64,000 nucleotides of DNA from Candidatus Thiothrix putei (GTDB lineage Bacteria > Pseudomonadota > Gammaproteobacteria > Thiotrichales > Thiotrichaceae): NCBI GenBank assembly GCA_029972225.1, contig CP124756.1, positions 2,772,001-2,836,000 of the forward strand, read 5' to 3'. The notes under the pieces were generated by a model. It was given only the letters and a program-made list of their open reading frames with translations, ran no database searches and was not told the DNA's origin. Positions 8,180 to 17,585 of the stretch are shown here, in pieces. A program made the position numbers and the translations under genes. Every line of letters starts with the position of its first letter. Position 1 is the first letter of the stretch.

Positions 8180-9095
8180 TCAGAAATGCCCCGCAATGTT
8201 CCATGAAAAGCTCCGGGTGGGTAACGAAGGGTACATGTGCCGCTTGTTCCAGCACCGCAATGTGCTTATACCCCATTTCCGGCAGCGCGTCAGCCAGAGA
8301 CGCGGGAATCAGCTTGTCGAGCTTACCCAGCATCCACAGCGTCGGCTGTTTCACTGGCGCTTGGGAGAAATCGGCGGTTTGCAAGATGTTCAGCCCATCT
8401 TCCAGCGCAGGGACACTTGCTGGGTGTTCCATAATACGGTCACGCAAGGCATTCACCACGCGGGTATCAGTTTTGGTGCTGAGGAATTGCAGCGCGAAAA
8501 AGCGTTTTACCGTGCCAAGGTAATCAGTTTGCAAACTTCTGCCAAACAGGGCGAGCAAGTCGGGGGAAACACCGTGTGACCAGTCACCTTCCGCGACGAA
8601 TTTGGGGGTGCTGGCAATCAGGATCAGCGCGGCAATCCGGTCAGGTAACGCGTGCGCCAGACCTTGCGCAATCAGACCGCCGAGTGACCAGCCCATAATA
8701 ATGGCATCTTGCGGAATGTGCGGGGCAAGTTGTTCCACCGCTTCCGCCAATGTTCCCAGCGGCAAATGGCTGTTTGCGCCATGCCCCGGCAGGTCGATGC
8801 AAATAACTTGGGCATGTTGTGCCAAGCTCGGCAACAAGGGTTGCCAGACGTGGCTGTTCATGCCCCAGCCGTGGAGCAGGACTAACGGTTTGCCCTGCCC
8901 CGAATACTTAATTTGCTGAATGTGCTCAAAAGTCGCCTCAATGTCCCCCGATAACTGCTGCATCACAAGCTGCTGCTGTGCCGCTTGCTGGCGGGTCTCT
9001 TCCTGAATCTGTTCCAACGTCATATCCAAAGCGTTTTCAGCCTTGTTAGGCATATCGGTTGTGGGGCTATCCGCTATTTTCTGTTGATCACTCAT
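8169..9095 (-). CDS. bioH: Pimeloyl-ACP methyl ester esterase BioH, with N-terminal extension
   Basis: An alpha/beta hydrolase that cleaves the methyl ester of pimeloyl-ACP, ending the BioC-initiated path. The hydrolase core starts near residue 62 (LVLLHGWGMN, oxyanion loop). The nucleophile is in GWSLGG, the acid in LGKLDKLIP and the histidine in AAHVPF. Residues 1-60 form an extra Gln/Glu-rich, probably coiled-coil segment absent from classical BioH (about 255 residues). The start at 9095 has an AGGGGGA ribosome binding site with good spacing, so the extension looks real. First gene of a bioH-bioC-CDGSH operon. Confidence 0.88.
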   Translation of the reverse strand: MSDQQKIADSPTTDMPNKAENALDMTLEQIQEETRQQAAQQQLVMQQLSGDIEATFEHIQQIKYSGQGKPLVLLHGWGMNSHVWQPLLPSLAQHAQVICIDLPGHGANSHLPLGTLAEAVEQLAPHIPQDAIIMGWSLGGLIAQGLAHALPDRIAALILIASTPKFVAEGDWSHGVSPDLLALFGRSLQTDYLGTVKRFFALQFLSTKTDTRVVNALRDRIMEHPASVPALEDGLNILQTADFSQAPVKQPTLWMLGKLDKLIPASLADALPEMGYKHIAVLEQAAHVPFVTHPELFMEHCGAFLNAL

Positions 9096-9266
9096 TTCTC
9101 TTTCCCCCTGCGCAAATCGTCTGGTATTAAAAGTTGGCTACTTTAGCATAAGCATAGATAGGCAACGAGACAATCAGGAGGAAACACGGCGGATGCTGAC
9201 TGTATGCCCCCCTGCTTATCTGATAGCATTGCGACTTTACATAACAACGTTACACGGGTCTTCACC

Positions 9267-9884
9267 ATGGTCTATCTGCTGATTGCACTGGCTTACCTGC
9301 TCGGTTCCATTTCTGCCGCCATCATCACTTGCAAGCTGATGGGGCTACCCGACCCGCGCACGGTGGGTTCCAATAACCCCGGCGCAACCAATGTGTTACG
9401 CCACGGCGGTAAAAAAGCCGCTGCGATTACCTTGCTCGGCGATGGTTTAAAAGGCTTGATTCCGGTCTTAATCGGCAAAGCCTTGGGCGTGGAGGAGACG
9501 GGGTTAATCTTGATCGGTATCGCCGCGTTTCTGGGGCATTTATACCCGGTATTCTATGGTTTCAAAGGCGGCAAAGGGGTTGCCACCGCTATCGGCGTAT
9601 TCCTTGGTGTGAATCTGTGGGGCGGCATCGCCTTCGTCGCCACTTGGCTAGTCATGGCGAAAGGTTTCAAAATTTCATCACTCGCCGCGCTGATTGCCAC
9701 CGCACTATCGCCGGTTTACTTTTGGGTATTGAGTGATGGCAATGGCTGGCTAACCTTGGGTGTGTTGTTCATGGCTATCATGATTTTCTGGCGGCACGAA
9801 TCCAATATCCGCAACCTGCTATCGGGCAAAGAAGACAAGATTCAGTCCAAAGAAGGCGCAGAATCGGTGACAGACGAGGAGTAA
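9267..9884 (+). CDS. plsY: Glycerol-3-phosphate acyltransferase PlsY
   Basis: An integral inner-membrane enzyme that transfers acyl groups from acyl-phosphate to glycerol 3-phosphate, the first step of phospholipid synthesis. The three conserved PlsY sites are visible: the SNNPGATN loop (residues about 38-45), GHLYPVFYGFKGGKGVAT (about 92-109), and the last-loop region with RHESNIRNLLSGKE. Four to five hydrophobic segments are present. ATG 9267 (MVYLLIALAYLLGS) is chosen over an upstream in-frame ATG at 9204, since it matches the family start. The C-terminal tail is acidic. It converges with the LysR gene, with only 3 bp between stops. Confidence 0.93.
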   Translation: MVYLLIALAYLLGSISAAIITCKLMGLPDPRTVGSNNPGATNVLRHGGKKAAAITLLGDGLKGLIPVLIGKALGVEETGLILIGIAAFLGHLYPVFYGFKGGKGVATAIGVFLGVNLWGGIAFVATWLVMAKGFKISSLAALIATALSPVYFWVLSDGNGWLTLGVLFMAIMIFWRHESNIRNLLSGKEDKIQSKEGAESVTDEE

Positions 9885-9887
9885 ATA

Positions 9888-10805
9888 TTACATCTCTTCC
9901 ATAAAGAATTTTTCGTCAAACATCTCAATAAAACGCTTTGCCTGCGGGGTGAAAAACTTGCCCCGCCGTACAATCAAGCCATAGCTGCGTGCAGGAAAGT
10001 AATCACTGAGCGGAATTGCCACGATTTTCTCATGCCCAGTCAAACAGACTTCGGTAACAATCGAAACACCCAAGCCCATTTCCACATACTTTTTGACAAT
10101 TTCCCACCCACCGGCTTCCATTGCCACCGAATAGGGCACTTCATTTTGGCGGAATACGGTATCCACCATGCGCCAGGTACTCATATTACGCGGCGGTAAA
10201 ATTAAGCCATACGGCCCAATATCTTCCAACGTAATCTTGCGTTTTAATCCGGCTAACGGGTGATCTTCAGGCGTGATCAGAATAGATCCAAATGAGGCAA
10301 ACGGTTTATACACGATCGTATCAGGAATCTGTAATAACGGCCCAACCGCCAAATCCACTTGGTCTTCAAGCAGCTTTTTCATGCCGCTCTGACCTTCAAC
10401 ATTATGCAAATTGATGCGAATACCGGGATAAGCGGCACAAAAATGTTCTAAGTATCTAGGCAATACATACAACGCGGTAGACTGCCCTACCGCAATATTT
10501 AGCTCCCCCTGTTCCATTTTACCGAGGCTCGCCGCAAAGGTTTCCTTGAGAGAATCAATCCCCGCAGCAATCGGCTGCACCAATTGGTAGAGAATGCGGC
10601 CTTCTGGGGTTAAACGTACACTAGGCCCACGACGCTCCAGCAACTTTTCGCCCATTTCACGCTCAAGTGCCTGAATTTGTAAGGAAACTGTCGGCTGGCT
10701 GATATGCAACTGATCGGCTGCATGGGTGATGTTTTCCTTTTGCGCCACCACGCAAAAAGTTCGCAATAATTTGTAGCGCGTCTGCTTGTAGTAGTGCATT
10801 GCCAA
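9888..10805 (-). CDS. LysR-family transcriptional regulator (CysB-like)
   Basis: A 305-residue LysR regulator with an N-terminal winged helix-turn-helix (residues about 9-66, AADQLHISQPTVSLQIQALE) and a periplasmic-binding-like effector domain. The effector domain has the style of CysB/Cbl proteins. A GAGGAGG ribosome binding site lies about 10 bp before a TTG at 10805; an ATG two codons later (10799) is the alternative start. It is divergent from ppsA, and the 266-bp gap holds an inverted repeat of LysR-box type, so autoregulation and perhaps control of ppsA are plausible. Confidence 0.85.
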   Translation of the reverse strand: MAMHYYKQTRYKLLRTFCVVAQKENITHAADQLHISQPTVSLQIQALEREMGEKLLERRGPSVRLTPEGRILYQLVQPIAAGIDSLKETFAASLGKMEQGELNIAVGQSTALYVLPRYLEHFCAAYPGIRINLHNVEGQSGMKKLLEDQVDLAVGPLLQIPDTIVYKPFASFGSILITPEDHPLAGLKRKITLEDIGPYGLILPPRNMSTWRMVDTVFRQNEVPYSVAMEAGGWEIVKKYVEMGLGVSIVTEVCLTGHEKIVAIPLSDYFPARSYGLIVRRGKFFTPQAKRFIEMFDEKFFMEEM

Positions 10806-10831
10806 GGTTATTTACCCTCCTCAATTATCTC

Positions 10832-10858
10832 ATTATTGTGCAATACAATGGTAATAAT
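10832..10858. promoter_or_regulatory. Candidate LysR-type operator
   Basis: ATTATTG at 10832-10838 and its near mirror TAATAAT at 10852-10858 form an interrupted inverted repeat with the T-N11-A style spacing of LysR boxes. It lies about 30 bp upstream of the LysR start. Binding is inferred from position and symmetry only. Confidence 0.45.
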
Positions 10859-10954
10859 TGAAACAATTGATTTTTTACAATGCATTATTTTCGGTATCTT
10901 ACGCGGCAGCTAAGCACCCATTACGAGTGCTTATCTATGCTAACAGTGGTGCTT

Positions 10955-10986
10955 GCGGCGTTCGCTGAAGAACGCCGCTCTTTTTA
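10955..10986 (+). terminator. Orphan intrinsic terminator in the ppsA leader
   Basis: A perfect 9-bp GC-rich stem (GCGGCGTTC at 10955-10963, GAACGCCGC at 10970-10978) is followed by TCTTTTT. It reads on the + strand, 86 bp before ppsA, yet no + strand gene ends nearby. A second hairpin (AAGCAC/GTGCTT, about 10913-10933) precedes it. It must therefore end a short leader transcript or a small RNA started within the intergenic gap. Confidence 0.75.
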
Positions 10987-11071
10987 TCCCCCACCCCTTA
11001 TGAAACAATAACCTAAACTACACCCAAATAAAGATCCAGAAATTCCAAACTCGACTGACGGAGATCGCGCA

Positions 11072-13453
11072 ATGGCAGATTACATTCTTTGGTTCGACCA
11101 ATTGGGGATGCACGATGTTAACATCGTCGGCGGCAAAAACGCCTCCCTTGGGGAAATGATCAGCAACTTGGCAAACGTGGGCGTTAGCGTCCCCAACGGT
11201 TTTGCCACCACCACACACGCTTACCAAGATTTTATCCGCGCTGACGGTCTGGCTGACCGCATCAACGCGCTCCTGAACTCCCTTGACGTAGACGACATCC
11301 ACGCTCTCACCGATGCCGGTAAAACCATCCGTGGCTGGGTGATGGATACGCCATTGCCCGAAAAATTGCTGGAAACCGTGCGCGAAGCCTATGACACACT
11401 GGCGGCTGGTTCAGGCGACACCGCTTCTTTCGCAGTGCGTTCTTCCGCCACGGCTGAAGACTTACCGGATGCGTCTTTCGCCGGTCAGCAAGAGACCTTT
11501 CTCAACGTGCGTGGGCTAGATAATGTTATCGCCGCCATCAAGGAAGTGTTTGCTTCGTTGTACAATGACCGGGCGATTGCCTACCGCGTCCACCAGCATT
11601 TTGAACATGACAAAGTGTTCCTGTCCGCTGGTGTGCAAAAAATGGTACGCAGCGACATCGGTGCAAGCGGCGTATTGTTCACCCTCGATACCGAATCCGG
11701 TTTCCGCGATGCGGTATTTGTCACAGGCGCGTATGGCTTGGGCGAAACTGTGGTGCAAGGCGCGGTCAACCCCGACGAATTCTACGTCTACAAACCCAAT
11801 ATCGAAGCGGGTCGCCCTGCAATCCTGTCACGCCGTTTAGGTACAAAAGCGATTGAAATGGTCTACGCTGCCACCGTAGGTGACGCACACAACAAAGCAA
11901 CCCTGACCCGCGAAGTGGACGCTGCTCGCCGTGAACGTTTCTGCCTGAGCGAAGCGCAAGTCGAATCCCTCGCCCGCCAAGCCATGATCATCGAAAAGCA
12001 CTACCAGCGTCCGATGGACATTGAATGGGCACTCGATGGCGGCGATGGCAAGCTTTACATTGTGCAAGCCCGCCCTGAAACCGTCGAAAGCCGCGCTTCT
12101 GCCACCATTATCGAACGCTACCAGCTCAAAGAAAAAGGCACGGTGGTTGCCGAAGGTCGCGCCATCGGTCAAAAAATCGGTCAAGGCCCTGCTCGCATCA
12201 TTATGAGCATCAGCCAGATGAACGAGGTAAAAGAAGGCGACGTACTCGTTACCGACATGACCGATCCCGACTGGGAACCGATCATGAAACGCGCTTCCGC
12301 CATCGTCACCAATCGCGGCGGACGTACCTGCCACGCGGCAATCATTGCGCGTGAAATGGGCATTCCCGCCGTCGTCGGCTGTGGCGATGCGACCCAACGC
12401 ATCAATGCTGGCGACGAAATCACCGTGTCTTGCGCAGAAGGCGACACCGGTTTCATCTACAGCGGCTTGCTGCCGTTTGAAGTACGCACTGCTGACACCG
12501 GCAACCTGCCCGACCTTTCCGTGAAAATCATGATGAACGTGGGTAATCCATCCCGCGCCTTCGCCTTCTCACGCCTGCCGAATGCCGGTGTGGGCTTGGC
12601 ACGCTTGGAATTCATCATCAACAACACCATCGGCATCCACCCGAAAGCCTTGCTAGAATTCGATAACCTGCCTGCGGATCTGAAAGCCAAAATCGGCGCG
12701 AAGATTGCCGGATACGCCAGCCCGGTCGATTTCTACGTGGAAAAACTGGTCGAAGGCATCGCCACCCTCGCGGCTGCTTACGCGCCTAACAAGGTCATCG
12801 TGCGCATGTCCGACTTTAAGTCGAACGAATACGCCAATCTGATGGCAGGCGACCGTTACGAACCGCACGAAGAAAACCCGATGATCGGCTACCGTGGCGT
12901 TTCGCGCTATTTGTCTGCCAATTTCCGCGATTGCTTTGAGTTAGAATGCCGTGCGTTGCGCAAAGTCCGCAATGACATGGGCTTAACCAACGTCGAAATC
13001 ATGATTCCGTTCTGCCGTACCTTGGAAGAAGCGCAACAAGTCACCGAATTGCTGGCAACCCAAGGCATCCAACGTGGCGAAAACGGTTTGCGCCTGATCA
13101 TGATGTGCGAAATTCCTTCCAACGCGGTGCTGGCGGAAGAATTCCTCGAATACTTCGACGGTTTCTCCATCGGCTCTAACGACATGACGCAGTTGACGCT
13201 GGGTCTGGATCGCGATTCCGGCTTGATTGCGCACCTGTTTGATGAGCGTAATCCTGCGGTGAAAAAGCTGCTGAAAATGGCGATTGACGCTTGCCACAAG
13301 CAAGGTAAATACATCGGCATTTGCGGGCAAGGGCCTTCCGATTACCCTGATTTCGCGGTGTGGTTGCATGAGCAAGGCATTAGCAGCTTGTCATTGAACC
13401 CGGATACCGTGGTGGATACTTGGCTGCACTTGGCTAGTTTAGATGGAAAATAA
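11072..13453 (+). CDS. ppsA: Phosphoenolpyruvate synthase (pyruvate, water dikinase)
   Basis: A 793-residue cytoplasmic enzyme that makes PEP from pyruvate and ATP for gluconeogenesis. The ATP-binding domain occupies the first 350 residues ([10 protein letters not shown] near residue 20; [22 protein letters not shown] near 120). The swivelling domain has the phosphorylated histidine in GGRTCHAAI (near residue 420), and the PEP/pyruvate barrel follows with [10 protein letters not shown] and GICGQGPSD. Length is typical. The 3' end overlaps ppsR by 11 bp, so the enzyme and its regulator are made together. Confidence 0.97.
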   Translation: MADYILWFDQLGMHDVNIVGGKNASLGEMISNLANVGVSVPNGFATTTHAYQDFIRADGLADRINALLNSLDVDDIHALTDAGKTIRGWVMDTPLPEKLLETVREAYDTLAAGSGDTASFAVRSSATAEDLPDASFAGQQETFLNVRGLDNVIAAIKEVFASLYNDRAIAYRVHQHFEHDKVFLSAGVQKMVRSDIGASGVLFTLDTESGFRDAVFVTGAYGLGETVVQGAVNPDEFYVYKPNIEAGRPAILSRRLGTKAIEMVYAATVGDAHNKATLTREVDAARRERFCLSEAQVESLARQAMIIEKHYQRPMDIEWALDGGDGKLYIVQARPETVESRASATIIERYQLKEKGTVVAEGRAIGQKIGQGPARIIMSISQMNEVKEGDVLVTDMTDPDWEPIMKRASAIVTNRGGRTCHAAIIAREMGIPAVVGCGDATQRINAGDEITVSCAEGDTGFIYSGLLPFEVRTADTGNLPDLSVKIMMNVGNPSRAFAFSRLPNAGVGLARLEFIINNTIGIHPKALLEFDNLPADLKAKIGAKIAGYASPVDFYVEKLVEGIATLAAAYAPNKVIVRMSDFKSNEYANLMAGDRYEPHEENPMIGYRGVSRYLSANFRDCFELECRALRKVRNDMGLTNVEIMIPFCRTLEEAQQVTELLATQGIQRGENGLRLIMMCEIPSNAVLAEEFLEYFDGFSIGSNDMTQLTLGLDRDSGLIAHLFDERNPAVKKLLKMAIDACHKQGKYIGICGQGPSDYPDFAVWLHEQGISSLSLNPDTVVDTWLHLASLDGK

Positions 13454-14288
13454 CCCCACCAGACAGCGGCGGACAGTGTTTTATCTGTCTGACCGCACGG
13501 GGATTACCGTCGAAACGCTGGGTCACAGTTTGCTGACCCAGTTCGACGGCATCCAATGGCGTAAAGTTAGCATCCCGTTTCTCGATTCCGAGGCAAAAGC
13601 ACGGGAAACCGCTGAACAAATCAACCTGATGGCGCAATTGGATGGTTGTCGCCCGCTGGTGTTTAGCACCCTGATCAACCCTGATATGCGTCAGCATATC
13701 GAAACCGCCGATTGCGCGATTTACGACTTTTTTGACAACTTTATCGGCTCGATGGAAAAAGAACTGGGGCAATCCTCTTCCCATGCGATCGGGCGTTCGC
13801 ACGGCTTGCACAACAATGCGTCGTATTCCAAACGCATTTCCGCGATTAATTTTGCGCAAGCCAATGACGATGGCATCAGTGCCAAAAGCTTTGCCGAAGC
13901 TGACATTATTCTGATCGGGGTATCGCGCTCCGGCAAAACCCCGACGTGCTTATATCTGGCGATGCAATACGGCATTTACGCGGCGAACTACCCGCTCACC
14001 GAAGAAGATATGGATGTGTCGGGCTTGCCTAAAATCCTGCATCCTTTCCGCAATAAGCTGTTTGGCCTGACGATTACCGCGCAGCAATTGCAACGTATTC
14101 GCCAAGAGCGCAAACCCAACAGCCGTTACGCATCCTTGAGCCAATGCCAGCAGGAACTGCAATGGCAGGAAAGTTTGTATCGGCGGGAGAAAATCCCCTT
14201 CATTGAGACAACGGCAACTTCGATTGAGGAAATTGCCACGACTATCCTGAATCGCAGTGGCTTGAAACGGCAGTTGTACGGGGAGTGA
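13443..14288 (+). CDS. ppsR: PEP synthase regulatory kinase/phosphorylase PpsR
   Basis: A 281-residue DUF299-family bifunctional protein that inactivates and reactivates PEP synthase by ADP-dependent phosphorylation of a threonine and Pi-dependent removal. The N-terminal signature [19 protein letters not shown] and the P-loop [10 protein letters not shown] (near residue 157) are both present. The start overlaps the end of ppsA, the usual arrangement in proteobacteria, which fixes the partner as PpsA. Confidence 0.95.
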   Translation: MENNPTRQRRTVFYLSDRTGITVETLGHSLLTQFDGIQWRKVSIPFLDSEAKARETAEQINLMAQLDGCRPLVFSTLINPDMRQHIETADCAIYDFFDNFIGSMEKELGQSSSHAIGRSHGLHNNASYSKRISAINFAQANDDGISAKSFAEADIILIGVSRSGKTPTCLYLAMQYGIYAANYPLTEEDMDVSGLPKILHPFRNKLFGLTITAQQLQRIRQERKPNSRYASLSQCQQELQWQESLYRREKIPFIETTATSIEEIATTILNRSGLKRQLYGE

Positions 14289-14333
14289 GTCCAATGCGAC
14301 AATACGCGCTTTTCCCAGCCTCGCAGGAATGCC

Positions 14334-15191
14334 ATGACAGCCCAGATCATTGATGGAAAGAAAATCGCCGCCGAAGTCCGCACCGAAGTCAAACAAGGTG
14401 TGGATGCCCGCCTGCAACACGGCAAACGTCGTCCCGGTTTGGCGGTCATTCTGATTGGTTCTGACCCTGCGTCGCAAGTGTACGTCAGCCACAAACGCAA
14501 AGCCTGCGATGAAGTGGGCATTATGTCACGTTCTTACGACCTGCCCCCACAAACTACCCAGCACGAATTGGTCGAGTTAATTAACGAGCTGAACCACGAC
14601 CCGTTGATTGACGGTATTCTGGTACAACTGCCATTACCTGCGCATTTGGATGCCTCGCTGATCATTGAGCAAATCAACCCCAGTAAAGACGTGGATGGTT
14701 TCCACCCTACCAACGTCGGCAGATTAACCTTACGCATTCCCAGCCTGCGCCCTTGCACCCCGTATGGCGTAATGCGTTTGCTGGATAGCACGGGCGAAGT
14801 CTACAAAGGACGTCATGCCGTGATCGTCGGCGCATCCAACATCGTTGGTCGCCCAATGGCGCTGGAATTATTGTTGGCGGGTGCTACCGTCACCGTTACT
14901 CACCGTTTCAGTGGTGGTATGACGCCTGAACTGGTGCGCCAAGCCGACATCGTGGTGGCAGCCGCAGGCAAACCGGGGCTGGTTAAAGGTGATTGGATCA
15001 AACCGGGCGCAACCGTGATTGATGTGGGCATTAACCGGCTGGAAAATGGCAAACTAGCAGGCGATGTGGAATTTGCAGCAGCGGCTGAACGTGCAGCGTG
15101 GATTACGCCTGTGCCGGGTGGCGTGGGGCCAATGACGGTTGCCATGCTGATGAAAAACACGCTGGAAGCTTGCGAAAAGCATTCGTTTTAA
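14334..15191 (+). CDS. folD: Methylenetetrahydrofolate dehydrogenase/cyclohydrolase FolD
   Basis: A 285-residue bifunctional one-carbon enzyme that interconverts methylene-, methenyl- and formyl-tetrahydrofolate with NADP. Catalytic lysine region [13 protein letters not shown] (about residues 50-62), the substrate motif [10 protein letters not shown] (about 98-107), [10 protein letters not shown], the Rossmann motif GASNIVGRP, and the C-terminal [14 protein letters not shown] are all present. It begins 45 bp after ppsR on the same strand and may be co-transcribed. Confidence 0.97.
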   Translation: MTAQIIDGKKIAAEVRTEVKQGVDARLQHGKRRPGLAVILIGSDPASQVYVSHKRKACDEVGIMSRSYDLPPQTTQHELVELINELNHDPLIDGILVQLPLPAHLDASLIIEQINPSKDVDGFHPTNVGRLTLRIPSLRPCTPYGVMRLLDSTGEVYKGRHAVIVGASNIVGRPMALELLLAGATVTVTHRFSGGMTPELVRQADIVVAAAGKPGLVKGDWIKPGATVIDVGINRLENGKLAGDVEFAAAAERAAWITPVPGGVGPMTVAMLMKNTLEACEKHSF

Positions 15192-15208
15192 GATCCCCCC
15201 ATCCCCAC

Positions 15209-15233
15209 CCCTTCCCCCGCAAGGGGTGAAGGG
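15209..15233. terminator. Hairpin between convergent genes
   Basis: A GC-rich hairpin (CCCTTC-CCCC at 15209-15218 and GGGG-T-GAAGGG at 15223-15233, GCAA loop) lies between the converging folD and SH3-like genes. It lacks a long T run, so it is at best a weak bidirectional terminator; similar C-rich intergenic hairpins occur at 24.6 kb. Confidence 0.4.
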
Positions 15234-15249
15234 AGTAAGAAGCACAACG

Positions 15250-16080
15250 TTATTTTTTGTCGGCTTGTTCTAGGAGCTTTTTGACGGTTTCGGCATCCAA
15301 TGCACCGGATTCTTGCAAGCGACGAATCACAGGGGCTGGCAAGCAAACCACTTCAGACTCTTTGAAATCCACACCACCGGATACACCGCCGCATTTCTGG
15401 CGTTTTGCATCACCAGCTTTAGTACGTGCTTCGTCGTAGGTCATTTTAGCTGCATCAATCCAACCGTTTTGGCCTGCCCAACGTACCCGCTCCAGCGCAA
15501 ATGCACCGGCTTCTGCCCGTTGCCCCAGCTTCACGATATTGGTAGCGTTATGGGGAAGCTCCACCGCAATGGCATTATCACCGTGATCCACATACATCAT
15601 CAGGCTTTCACCCGCTGACAAATCCTGCACCGCATAAACCGGAATGGATTTGAACAAACCACCCTTTGCCGCTTCTGGGTAACCACAACATTCTTTATCT
15701 TGTACAGCGGGATCAACCAAGCACTGGCGACGGGCATTCGCAGCTTCGGTCGCTTTAGGGTCTTCCTCTAGCGCATCGGATAATACCCAGCCGGTTTGAT
15801 CATCCCAGCTCACCTTTTCCCACACCTTATCGCCGATGGTCATTTGCGCATTACGCCGCGCAATCCAAGTCGCATTGTGAGGCAAATTCACGACAACCTC
15901 TTTGCCCGGTTCTTTGTACATTTTCAACACATTACCCGCATCCAAACCTTGCACACGGTAAACCAACGAAGTATCCGCTGGCATGGGCAGTGCTGCCATA
16001 CCCACTAGCGGCACGGCTAAAAGTATGAAGCCTCCCAGCAATGGCACGGACGTTTTTTTAAAGACACTCTTTTTGTTCAT
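15250..16080 (-). CDS. Periplasmic protein with two SH3-like domains
   Basis: The start is placed at ATG 16080 (MNKKSVFKKT), ten codons inside the longest frame, because it has a GGAGAG ribosome binding site and begins a clean signal sequence. The 276-residue product has two related units, each with a Y-x-V-Q-x-L-x-A-G-x-x-L-x-M-Y start, ELPHNAT or NLPHNAT in the middle and a GW(V/I) end, at about residues 38-105 and 140-210. They look like bacterial SH3-type (SH3b) domains. Several cysteines, including a CC pair, lie in the linker and tail, and the C-terminus is a short charged helix. Probably periplasmic; role unknown. Confidence 0.7.
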   Translation of the reverse strand: MNKKSVFKKTSVPLLGGFILLAVPLVGMAALPMPADTSLVYRVQGLDAGNVLKMYKEPGKEVVVNLPHNATWIARRNAQMTIGDKVWEKVSWDDQTGWVLSDALEEDPKATEAANARRQCLVDPAVQDKECCGYPEAAKGGLFKSIPVYAVQDLSAGESLMMYVDHGDNAIAVELPHNATNIVKLGQRAEAGAFALERVRWAGQNGWIDAAKMTYDEARTKAGDAKRQKCGGVSGGVDFKESEVVCLPAPVIRRLQESGALDAETVKKLLEQADKK

Positions 16081-16287
16081 AATCACTCTCCGACACATCC
16101 CGACTGACAACGGGGCGTCATCTCACAAGTTAAATAGCCCAGCAGAGGTTGGGGATAAAACAAACTGCCAGCCTGATCTAAAATCAATCAAAAATAGATT
16201 TGATTAATCCTTGATAAACATAGATTTAGCTTAGGTGATTATGATCTTACAGTTACCGACAAGTCACAACCTTGATGGACGAAATAG

Positions 16288-17322
16288 CTATTTATTCTGT
16301 CTATAGGTTATAAACATGGCGTCGCCGTAACTAAAGAAGCGATATTCCCGATGAACGGCATATTGGTAGGCTTGCTTGATGTTTTCATACCCAGCAAACG
16401 CTGAAACCAACATCAACAACGTAGATTCGGGCAGGTGGAAATTGGTAATCATGACATCCACTACACGGAATTCATAACCCGGTGTAATGAACAAACGTGT
16501 ATCACCCTGAAACGGTTTTAATGTGCCATCACGGGCAGCACTTTCAAGGCTGCGCACCGACGTTGTGCCGACTGCCACCACACGCCCACCACGTTCACGG
16601 CAAGCCGCTACCGCGTCACACACGTCATGGGAAACATCGGCGTATTCAGCATGCATGACGTGCTGTGATAAATCCTGCACCCGCACCGGCTGGAACGTAC
16701 CCGCCCCCACGTGCAACGTAACCGCAGCAGTTTGCACCCCTTTTTGCCGCAATGCCTCCAATAACGGCTGATCAAAATGCAAACCAGCGGTCGGTGCTGC
16801 CACCGCTCCCGGTTGTTGCGCAAATACCGTTTGATAACGTTCCCGGTCGTCTGGCGTATCCGCACGCTCGATGTAAGGCGGCAAAGGAATATGCCCGTAC
16901 TGCTCCAGCAAACTCAACGCCGAATCCGTGTGCAAGAACTGCACCTCAAACAAATCGTCTTGCCGCCCGGTTACTTGCGCATCAATCACCTGTTCCAAAC
17001 GCAAGCGCGTACCGGGTTTGGGCGCTTTGCTGGCACGAATGTGAGCCAATGCGGTATGTTCGCCGGTAATGCGTTCCACCAGCACTTCAACCTTGCCGCC
17101 CGTGGCTTTTTCGCCATGCAAGCGGGCAGGAATCACGCGCGTATTGTTGAATACCAGCAAGTCTTCAGGCTGGATCAAATCGAGCACATCGGTAAACTGA
17201 CCGTCACGGCATTCACCGCTGTCACCGTTCAAAATCAGTAGCCGACTGGCTGTCCGTTCCGTTAAAGGTTCGGAAGCAATCAGCGCTGGAGGAAGGTCAT
17301 AATGGAAGTCACTTAATTTCAT
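16288..17322 (-). CDS. queA: S-adenosylmethionine:tRNA ribosyltransferase-isomerase QueA
   Basis: Transfers the ribosyl part of SAM to 7-aminomethyl-7-deazaguanine in tRNA to make epoxyqueuosine. The family start is [12 protein letters not shown], so ATG 17322 is preferred over one six codons upstream. Conserved blocks include [11 protein letters not shown] (about residues 60-70), APTAGLHF (about 175-182), the [11 protein letters not shown] region and [16 protein letters not shown] near the C-terminus. Length about 344 residues is typical. It is divergent from tRNA-Leu. Confidence 0.95.
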   Translation of the reverse strand: MKLSDFHYDLPPALIASEPLTERTASRLLILNGDSGECRDGQFTDVLDLIQPEDLLVFNNTRVIPARLHGEKATGGKVEVLVERITGEHTALAHIRASKAPKPGTRLRLEQVIDAQVTGRQDDLFEVQFLHTDSALSLLEQYGHIPLPPYIERADTPDDRERYQTVFAQQPGAVAAPTAGLHFDQPLLEALRQKGVQTAAVTLHVGAGTFQPVRVQDLSQHVMHAEYADVSHDVCDAVAACRERGGRVVAVGTTSVRSLESAARDGTLKPFQGDTRLFITPGYEFRVVDVMITNFHLPESTLLMLVSAFAGYENIKQAYQYAVHREYRFFSYGDAMFITYRQNK

Positions 17323-17354
17323 GGCTGCGGAGTCTAACATTTTGTAAAAAATGT

Positions 17355-17383
17355 TTCGACAAATCGAAAAGCTTATGTATAAT
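17355..17383 (+). promoter_or_regulatory. Sigma-70 promoter for tRNA-Leu
   Basis: TTCGAC (17355-17360) and TATAAT (17378-17383) are separated by exactly 17 bp. The -10 box ends 19 bp before the 5' end of the tRNA, in the right place for its promoter. Confidence 0.75.
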
Positions 17384-17402
17384 CACCGCCTTCACACTCT
17401 TA

Positions 17403-17489
17403 GCCGGGATGGCGGAATCGGTAGACGCAGCGGATTCAAAATCCGCCGATGGTGACATTGTGCGAGTTCGAGTCTCGCTCCCGGCACCA
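17403..17489 (+). tRNA. tRNA-Leu (CAA anticodon)
   Basis: An 87-nt class II tRNA. The acceptor stem pairs GCCGGGA with TCCCGGC, followed by A and an encoded CCA (17487-17489). The anticodon stem GCGGA/TCCGC encloses TT-CAA-AA, giving anticodon CAA. A long variable arm and the T-loop GTTCGAGTC are present. A terminator follows 35 bp later. Confidence 0.96.
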
Positions 17490-17523
17490 CTTGTTGTGAA
17501 CCAATCACCAAGTGAAAATATCT

Positions 17524-17547
17524 AACCCGCCAGTAGCGGGTTTTTTT
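17524..17547 (+). terminator. Intrinsic terminator after tRNA-Leu
   Basis: AACCCGC (17524-17530) and GCGGGTT (17536-17542) form a perfect 7-bp stem with a 5-nt loop, followed by a T run of seven. Confidence 0.9.
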
Positions 17548-17585
17548 GTGCCCGTCTCCCGCACATTCCACAAGGGGCTAACAAT

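Noticed and set aside
11837-12397. Long antisense ORFs within ppsA
   Set aside because: They arise from the codon bias of the sense gene; no homology or start signals support them.
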